From NCBI GenBank assembly GCA_016867055.1, contig VGKN01000108.1, positions 1 through 5,865 on the forward strand: 5,865 nucleotides of DNA, in the 5' to 3' direction. This document shows positions 1 to 4,276 of the stretch, piece after piece. The notes under the pieces were generated by a model. The model saw only the letters and a list, made by a program, of their open reading frames with translations. It ran no database searches and was not told where the DNA came from. The DNA comes from Candidatus Omnitrophota bacterium. Lineage in GTDB: Bacteria; Omnitrophota; Koll11; VGKN01. The translations under genes were made by a program, and so were the position numbers. Position 1 is the stretch's first letter, and every line of letters begins with the position of its first letter.

Positions 1-63
1 GAACTTTAGGTAAATTTTTATCGCAAAAATTAAAAAATTGCAAGAAAAATTTTTAAATTTTAA

Positions 64-201
64 TTATTCTTCGCTCTTTTTGTCCTTCCTTCGTTTATTC
101 AAATCTTTTCCCTTTTTAAATATCCTGCTAAAGCAAAAGATTCCAAGCCCAAGGATAAAACTCCAGGAAATTATCATAAATATCCAACCACTTAACTTCA
201 T
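64..201 (-). CDS. Small single-helix membrane protein (45 residues), unknown function
   Basis: A 45-residue protein, Met-Lys-Leu-Ser-Gly-Trp, followed by one hydrophobic helix (about residues 6-25, IFMIISWSFILGLGIFCF) and then a very basic tail (FKKGKDLNKRRKDKKSEE). The positive-inside rule puts the tail in the cytoplasm and the N-terminus outside. GGGAG lies 8 bases before the ATG, and the stop is TAA at 64. I recall similar MKLSGWIFMI-type proteins of 30-50 residues in anaerobic and candidate-phylum genomes beside sodium-symporter genes, where they could be small accessory subunits; that is recollection, and the next gene to the left is outside the window. It shares the strand of the trehalose operon but is about 300 bases downstream across a repeat, so it probably opens a separate unit that runs off the left edge. 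The opposite-strand open frame here starts at TTG and lacks features. Confidence 0.75.
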   Translation of the reverse strand: MKLSGWIFMIISWSFILGLGIFCFSRIFKKGKDLNKRRKDKKSEE

Positions 202-202
202 A

Positions 203-220
203 TCAAACTCTCCCTTCCAT
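203..220 (-). other. Five-codon mini-ORF leader (MEGRV) before the microprotein gene
   Basis: On the minus strand AAGGAG (225-230) lies 4 bases before an ATG at 220, which opens a reading frame Met-Glu-Gly-Arg-Val-stop. The stop ends one base before the ATG of the microprotein at 201, and the codons GAA GGG AGA contain that gene's own Shine-Dalgarno. The arrangement would allow translational coupling or leader-peptide control. It could equally be two chance starts, of which only the second is used. Confidence 0.3.
208..216 (-). promoter_or_regulatory. Ribosome binding site of the microprotein gene
   Basis: AAGGGAGAG on the minus strand, with GGGAG 8 bases before the ATG at 201. It lies inside the mini-ORF, and it is the main evidence that this short frame is translated. 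Confidence 0.6.
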
Positions 221-286
221 ATTGCTCCTTCAATCAATTAAATAAGGTTATGACACTCTTAGTCCAGATGGGCGTATGTAAGAAAT

Positions 287-430
287 AAAGTAGCGAGAAA
301 CGAGCAACGAGATTTAAAAATGACGAATGACCAAGCCCGAATGACGAATAAATGTTGAAATGCTTAAATGACGAATTAGTCATTGTGTAATTGGACATTT
401 TATTATTTCTCTCTACTTGCTCGTTATCTT
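287..430. repeat. MITE-like imperfect inverted repeat with internal AATGACGAAT units
   Basis: The outer arms are AACGAGCAA (299-307) and its exact complement TTGCTCGTT (417-425), embedded in longer similar flanks (GTAGCGAGAAACGAGCAACGAG on the left, CTCTCTACTTGCTCGTTATC on the right). Inside, AAAATG (317-322) pairs with CATTTT (396-401), and AATGAC (367-372) with GTCATT (378-383). The left half has three exact copies of AATGACGAAT, starting at 319, 340 and 367. The whole can fold as one long imperfect hairpin of about 140 bases. There is no transposase, so it is at most a non-autonomous element; the right half has diverged more than the left. It may also act as a transcription-attenuating structure between the two units. 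Confidence 0.6.
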
Positions 431-435
431 TTAAA

Positions 436-480
436 GTCTGTGCCAATCTGTCTCTTTTAATCTGCGATTATCTGTGCAGC
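436..480. repeat. Degenerate ATCTGTG/ATCTGCG direct repeats
   Basis: The plus strand carries TCTGTG (437-442), AATCTGTC, AATCTGCG and TATCTGTG in loose succession. Read on the other strand this is CACAGATAATCGCAGATTA. Similar ATCTGTG/AATCTGCG runs are common intergenic repeats in many bacterial genomes, usually as palindromes; here only one decayed arm is visible. It sits just after the treT stop. Confidence 0.5.
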
Positions 481-508
481 ATACAATTCTTATTTTACAG
501 ACAAGACA

Positions 509-1732
509 CTATAAATACACTATATCCTCATTATGATACATAGAAAGAAAAAGGAGCATATAATCCCTAAGGTGGCGTGTTAAGAGAAAATTCTGGCGAA
601 TATGTTCTCTGCCGTTTTCTCCTAATTTCTTGGCATACGCAGGGCTATTTAATAACTGTTTTATAGCGAAAGCGGCGCCGTCTATTGAATGACAGAGTAA
701 GCCAGAATATTTATGCTTTATCTGAAGGGGTATGCCACCTACAGATTGTGCCACTACTGGCTTTGCCTTCCAGAGCGCCTCTGTAACAGTTAAACCAAAG
801 CCCTCTCTAATAGATTTTTGAATAACTACGGTTGATGCTCGCTGTAATGCGTTTATTTCAATATCGCTTCCCGGTGGTAAAAGAAGAATATGTATATCTC
901 TGTCCTTCCCTTTAGCCTCCTTAACCCTATTTAACACCTCCTCAGATTCTGGGTCATCAGTTGCAGTTCCACCAGCCAAAATAAGTTGACAGTTTACATA
1001 TTTTTTAACCTGCCTGTAAGCCTCTATAACGCCTACCGGGTCTTTAAGATAATCAAAGCGAGAAACCTGGGTAATTATGGGCTTATCTTGAGAGACTCCA
1101 TATTTCTTTAATACCTCATCTATTATCTCTTGGGGCAACTCCCTGTTTTTATCGCTTAAGGGGTCTATAGAGGGTGAAATAAGAAATTGCCTTATAGGAA
1201 GCCTCTGAGCAAAATTAGGGCTTGAGAATACAGAGGCTTCGTATTGAACTATAAATTCTTTTAAAAAATTCCATACCCTCATATTAGGATTTGATACATC
1301 AATATGGCATCTCCAGAGCCATTTTGAATTTGGAATTTTAGATTTATTCCTTATTAAAGCAATTGGCTGTGGGTCATGGACAAAGATAACATCTCCATAG
1401 AGTTTCATATCCTCAATATTTCTCTGACTTGTTTCCATAAATATATTAAAATCCTTAAAGGTGATTTCTTCTTCTCTTCCATGAAGGGCGTTATGAAATT
1501 TTTTTGTCACTTTAAAGAAGCTCTCTCCGCCTTTTATAACCTCCCACTTAGCATCAATACCCAATTCTCTTAATAAAGGCACGCTCCTATTTAAAATCTC
1601 GGCAACCCCTCCACCTACGCTGGTGGAGTTTATATTCTGGATGATTCTGCCTTTTAACTTCTCCGAAAGAAGTTTTAAATCATCGATTATTGATTGACCG
1701 ACTATGGAAATATAATCCTCTAATTTAGGCAT
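509..1732 (-). CDS. treT: TreT-like trehalose synthase (GT4 glycosyltransferase)
   Basis: Likely trehalose glycosyltransferring synthase, joining NDP-glucose and glucose to trehalose in one reversible step, as in Thermococcus and Pyrococcus TreT. The 407-residue protein has both Rossmann halves of a GT-B fold. The N-terminal half has NSTSVGGGVAEIL with Gly40-42 as the donor phosphate loop, WEVIKG, FHNALHG, FVHDPQP (117-122) and WRCHIDVSNPN (140-150). The C-terminal half has QVSRFDYLKDPVGVIEAY with Arg225 and Lys230, LAGGTATDDPE, NALQRASTVVIQKS, then REGFGLTVTEALWKAKPVVA with Glu310 and Glu318 (the E-x7-E motif) and GGIPLQI. This set of phrases is specific to the TreT/trehalose phosphorylase branch rather than generic GT4. 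I chose the ATG at 1732 because of its ribosome binding site; an in-frame TTG at 1762 would add 10 residues. Last gene of the operon, 13 bases after the unknown gene. Direction in vivo (synthesis or breakdown) and nucleotide preference cannot be read here. Confidence 0.88.
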   Translation of the reverse strand: MPKLEDYISIVGQSIIDDLKLLSEKLKGRIIQNINSTSVGGGVAEILNRSVPLLRELGIDAKWEVIKGGESFFKVTKKFHNALHGREEEITFKDFNIFMETSQRNIEDMKLYGDVIFVHDPQPIALIRNKSKIPNSKWLWRCHIDVSNPNMRVWNFLKEFIVQYEASVFSSPNFAQRLPIRQFLISPSIDPLSDKNRELPQEIIDEVLKKYGVSQDKPIITQVSRFDYLKDPVGVIEAYRQVKKYVNCQLILAGGTATDDPESEEVLNRVKEAKGKDRDIHILLLPPGSDIEINALQRASTVVIQKSIREGFGLTVTEALWKAKPVVAQSVGGIPLQIKHKYSGLLCHSIDGAAFAIKQLLNSPAYAKKLGENGREHIRQNFLLTRHLRDYMLLFLSMYHNEDIVYL

Positions 1733-1740
1733 ACTTGTCT

Positions 1741-1746
1741 TCCCTT
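1741..1746 (-). promoter_or_regulatory. Ribosome binding site that decides the treT start
   Basis: AAGGGA on the minus strand, 8 bases before the ATG at 1732 and overlapping the last base of the upstream gene's TGA stop. It supports the ATG at 1732 over the in-frame TTG at 1762, which lies inside the upstream gene and has no comparable site. Confidence 0.6.
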
Positions 1747-2411
1747 CATATCCTCTTCTCAATGAGGTTTACTATTGTCATTCTTAAATCTTCCATTGTA
1801 TGTGTATAGGGGTCAAGATTGGAAATCTCAGCCGCCAGCTGCTTTTCTTCTAATGAATCCTCAAGCCAGTTTGAAAAATCGTTGGTCCCTTTTTCAAGCC
1901 TCAGACGGGATTCAAATATATGGAAATATATAGAATCAATTGTAATTTTCTTTAAAATATCGGTGAACTCAAAAATATCCGTTGCTATATAACGGGTGGG
2001 CAATACAAAGCTTATTGACTTAACGAAATGAAATGCCTCATCCTCGCTTGTAAATTTTATTCTTGATAATGGCTTTTCTTTTAAATACTCCTCGATGGTC
2101 TGAATAATTTTATTTCTTAAGGCACGAATTGTTGTAAATTGGATAGTATCAATGCTGGCAAGGCGTTCGCCTAATTTATCCTCTCCAAGTGCCTCGCTCA
2201 CCCAGTAAGCAAAGTCATTGGGCGGCTCAGGAGAAAGATACTGATGCTGCTGCAAAAACCTGTGGGTATGATGATATATACAAGAACCAGGAACCTTTTT
2301 AATAAGCTTTAAGAGCTGCCCTAAGGTTATTGCTCTTAAACCTGTTAATTCAGATAGATGCAGTCTTGTGCAAAATCTGAATGGTTCCTTAGCCTTAATT
2401 ATTTTGTCCAT
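1746..2411 (-). CDS. DUF5752-like protein with two tandem repeats of one domain, function unknown
   Basis: A 221-residue soluble protein with no signal peptide or membrane segment. From memory it matches the family named DUF5752, which I associate with trehalose gene clusters; no biochemical role is known to me. It consists of two copies of one domain. Copy 1 (about 9-109) has FRFCTRLHLSELTG, IYHHTHRF, then NDFAYWVSEALGEDKLGERLASID and TIRALRNKIIQTIEEYL. Copy 2 (about 125-221) has AFHFVKSI, SIYFHIFESRL, then NDFSNWLEDSLEEKQLAAEISNLD and TMEDLRMTIVNLIEKRI. Shared positions include Ile-Tyr-x-His (His48 and His164), Asn-Asp-Phe-x-x-Trp, Leu-Gly/Glu-Glu and the final Leu-Arg helix. Copy 1 is richer in His (HHTHRF, QQHQYL), so a metal or ligand site may survive only there. 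ATG start without a clear Shine-Dalgarno, inside the end of otsB, implies translational coupling. Its position between otsB and treT suggests an adaptor or regulator of trehalose metabolism; this is inference. Confidence 0.88.
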   Translation of the reverse strand: MDKIIKAKEPFRFCTRLHLSELTGLRAITLGQLLKLIKKVPGSCIYHHTHRFLQQHQYLSPEPPNDFAYWVSEALGEDKLGERLASIDTIQFTTIRALRNKIIQTIEEYLKEKPLSRIKFTSEDEAFHFVKSISFVLPTRYIATDIFEFTDILKKITIDSIYFHIFESRLRLEKGTNDFSNWLEDSLEEKQLAAEISNLDPYTHTMEDLRMTIVNLIEKRI

Positions 2412-3210
2412 TTAGATTGCTTAAAATTTTTAAAAATTTTATTACTTCTTTTGTATCTTTTAAATAATATGCTGCATAAGAAATCTTAGGTTTACCAACA
2501 AATACAGTCAGCCCCTTATTCCTTAATACCTTAAATGCATCTTCATCTGTTACATCATCACCTATATAAACAGGAAATATCCCTTTATTTTTTAAAATGA
2601 ATTTTTGTCTTGCCAAAAGCCACAGCGCAACCTTACCCTTATCCCATTCAACAGGAGGGCTTATTTCAAAAACCATCTTGCCGGGTTTAATTTTTATCCT
2701 GTCTTTGACGCGGTGTAAAATAACGGTTTCATGAAATACAACCTCTACAAACGGTATATTATCCTTGCTTACTAAACGATAATGAACGGATAGGGTCTGT
2801 CCTTTATCTTCTATAAAGAAACCCCTGACCTTAGAAAGTTTCTCGGACAACCTCTCTTTTATTTTTGCGAGAGTTGCCTTATATTCAGATGAAACACGCC
2901 TTGTAAATTTTATCTTTGGTCCTTCAATCTCAAAACCATGGTTACCAACATAGATAATTTTTCTTAGACCAACCATATTTTTTATATCCTTTAGTGCCCT
3001 GCCGCTTATTATGGCTAATTTGTGCTTAGAATTTTCTGATATTTTTTTCAGCACCTCCTCTGTTTCTTTTGAGAGAATTGCTTTATCTGGTGCGGTTGCA
3101 ATAGGCACTAACGTCCCATCAAAATCCAAAAATAAGAAGGTATGTTTTTCCTTGAGTTTTCTCTCTATCTCATCCCATCTGCCAAAAAGATATCTCATAT
3201 CGATGGCCAA
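2395..3210 (-). CDS. otsB: Trehalose-6-phosphate phosphatase (HAD superfamily)
   Basis: Removes phosphate from trehalose-6-phosphate to give free trehalose, the second step after OtsA. The 271-residue protein has the usual OtsB length and all HAD motifs: LFLDFDGTLVPI with nucleophile Asp29 and acid Asp31; motif II ISGR with Ser69; GNHGFE at 89-94, a substrate/cap signature of the family; IKPGK around Lys178; WDKGK with Lys193; and the metal site GDDVTDEDAF at 217-226. The reading frame can start at a TTG (3210), which directly follows the channel's TAA, or at the ATG at 3198, which gives 267 residues. Neither has a well-placed Shine-Dalgarno (an AGGA lies 16 or 28 bases away), so translation is probably coupled to the channel gene. 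I keep the longer form but the ATG is equally plausible. The 3' end overlaps the next gene by 17 bases. Function is well supported by motifs and neighbours. Confidence 0.94.
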   Translation of the reverse strand: MAIDMRYLFGRWDEIERKLKEKHTFLFLDFDGTLVPIATAPDKAILSKETEEVLKKISENSKHKLAIISGRALKDIKNMVGLRKIIYVGNHGFEIEGPKIKFTRRVSSEYKATLAKIKERLSEKLSKVRGFFIEDKGQTLSVHYRLVSKDNIPFVEVVFHETVILHRVKDRIKIKPGKMVFEISPPVEWDKGKVALWLLARQKFILKNKGIFPVYIGDDVTDEDAFKVLRNKGLTVFVGKPKISYAAYYLKDTKEVIKFLKILSNLNGQNN

Positions 3211-4269
3211 TTACTGTTTAACTTTTTCCTGTTCGTAGTTTATTGCCCTTATCGGATAGGGTATGATTATGCCTTCTTTTGCATAGCGTTCATGGAGTCT
3301 TTTCACAAATTCATGCTTAATCAGATACTGGTCCACAAACTCTTTTGCTCTTAAGATTACGGTAAAATTAATACTGAAATCGGCAAAGGTATGATAGCGG
3401 ATAAAGGGCTCAAACCCTGGGACACCGCCAGTAACCTCTTTCATTACCTCCCTGGCTACTTCACAAGTAACTCTTTCCACCTTCTTTAAATCGCTATTAT
3501 AATGAACCCCTAAATTTACCAGGACCGCTAATTCTTTATCCGGTAAATAATAATTGGTAATTATTGCCTTGGTCAATTTTTCATTTGGCACTAAAACCAC
3601 ATTGTTAGGCAACATCTTAATTTTAGTTGTCCGCCAGTTTATATCGGCAACATAGCCCTCTTCCTGCGATTCTAACCTTATATAATCGCCTATTCTTATC
3701 TGCCTTGAGACCATAATGTGAAATCCTGCGAAAAGATTGGAGAGGGTGTCCTGTAAAGCCAAAGCAACTGCCAGACCGCCCACGCCTAAAGTAGCCAATA
3801 TCGGCGTTATAGAAATGCCGAGGCTATTTAAAATTATCAAAATACCTATACCAAAGATTACTATTCGGGCGATATTTTGGGTAAGCGAAGTAACGGGCAG
3901 GGTTGTTTCTAATCTTGCAGAGTATACCTTTATAAGTTTTGCGAAGATATTTGCTAAAACCAAAGTAATGGAAATAATGCCGAGAACAAGCAGAGTCTTT
4001 CCCAGGATATTAACCAGGTCCTCTGGAATTTTTGAAACCTCGAGGGCGAAATATATTGCCAGCATTAAACACCATATTATAAATGGACCTTTTGTTACTG
4101 CGATTATAATATCATCTATTCTAGACTTGGTATTATTTGCCCATTTGGAAAGACGGCTGAATAAAATCCTTCGCAGAATAAACCCTGCTAATAGGGTGAG
4201 CAAAAAGATGGCTACTGGAACTAAAATTTCAAATAACCTTTGAATAGGGGCTGTTAAGGGTGTATTCAT
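3211..4269 (-). CDS. MscS-family mechanosensitive ion channel
   Basis: A 352-residue inner membrane channel of the small-conductance (MscS) family, which opens under membrane tension and lets solutes out after hypo-osmotic shock. Hydrophobic segments lie near residues 13-33, 60-78, 89-112 and 130-150. A Gly/Ala-rich pore-lining helix follows at about 152-173 (ATLGVGGLAVALALQDTLSN). The soluble beta domain follows, with RIGDYIRLE (192-200), a WRTTKIKMLPNNVVLVPN run (212-229) and the C-terminal IIIPYPIRAI, all typical of the family. With four helices before the pore helix it is longer than E. coli MscS (286 residues, three helices) and closer to the YbdG/YnaI-like members. ATG start with a good ribosome binding site. 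It lies between the synthase and phosphatase genes and abuts the latter, so it is probably co-expressed with trehalose synthesis as the release valve for the accumulated solute. The family is clear; gating properties and solute selectivity cannot be read from sequence. Confidence 0.93.
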   Translation of the reverse strand: MNTPLTAPIQRLFEILVPVAIFLLTLLAGFILRRILFSRLSKWANNTKSRIDDIIIAVTKGPFIIWCLMLAIYFALEVSKIPEDLVNILGKTLLVLGIISITLVLANIFAKLIKVYSARLETTLPVTSLTQNIARIVIFGIGILIILNSLGISITPILATLGVGGLAVALALQDTLSNLFAGFHIMVSRQIRIGDYIRLESQEEGYVADINWRTTKIKMLPNNVVLVPNEKLTKAIITNYYLPDKELAVLVNLGVHYNSDLKKVERVTCEVAREVMKEVTGGVPGFEPFIRYHTFADFSINFTVILRAKEFVDQYLIKHEFVKRLHERYAKEGIIIPYPIRAINYEQEKVKQ

Positions 4270-4276
4270 AATGTCG

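Larger units (their letters stand above)
202..508. other. Gene-free spacer between the trehalose operon and the microprotein gene
   Basis: About 300 bases without a convincing gene. From the operon side it holds ATCTGTG-type repeats (436-480), an inverted-repeat element (287-430), then about 65 bases of unique sequence leading into the mini-ORF and microprotein. I see no GC-rich hairpin with a T-tract after treT, so termination may be Rho-dependent or use the inverted repeat. On the minus strand a poor promoter-like pair, TGGACT (261-266) and TATTTA (239-244) with 16 bases between, precedes the microprotein; it is too weak to call. A 70-codon open frame across 234-446 is an accident of the repeats. 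Confidence 0.7.

Noticed and set aside
21..43. TCGCAA/TTGCAA pairing as a terminator after the microprotein
   Set aside because: The stem is only 6 pairs including a wobble, with an 11-base AT loop and no proper T-tract following on the minus strand.
38..241. 67-codon plus-strand open frame at the left end
   Set aside because: It starts at TTG without a Shine-Dalgarno and is antisense to the microprotein, which has a better start, ribosome binding site and composition.
239..266. Promoter-like TGGACT and TATTTA pair upstream of the microprotein
   Set aside because: Four of six and three of six matches to consensus in AT-rich DNA are too weak to call a promoter.
287..430. CRISPR array
   Set aside because: The AATGACGAAT units are only 10 bases, unevenly spaced (21 and 27 bases) and part of an inverted-repeat fold; there are no regular spacers and no cas genes.
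234..446. 70-codon minus-strand open frame across the spacer
   Set aside because: It runs straight through the inverted-repeat element, so its residues are translations of AATGACGAAT-type repeats. It has no family features.
1376..1573. 65-codon plus-strand open frame inside treT
   Set aside because: Antisense to conserved TreT coding sequence; no domain or initiation signal.
3011..3354. Two overlapping plus-strand open frames (75 and 70 codons) opposite otsB and the channel gene
   Set aside because: Both are shadows of conserved minus-strand genes and cross their junction without any feature of their own.
3737..4243. 168-codon plus-strand open frame opposite the channel gene
   Set aside because: It is fully antisense to a clear MscS-family gene, has no recognisable domain, and looks like a mirror of the hydrophobic codons on the other strand.
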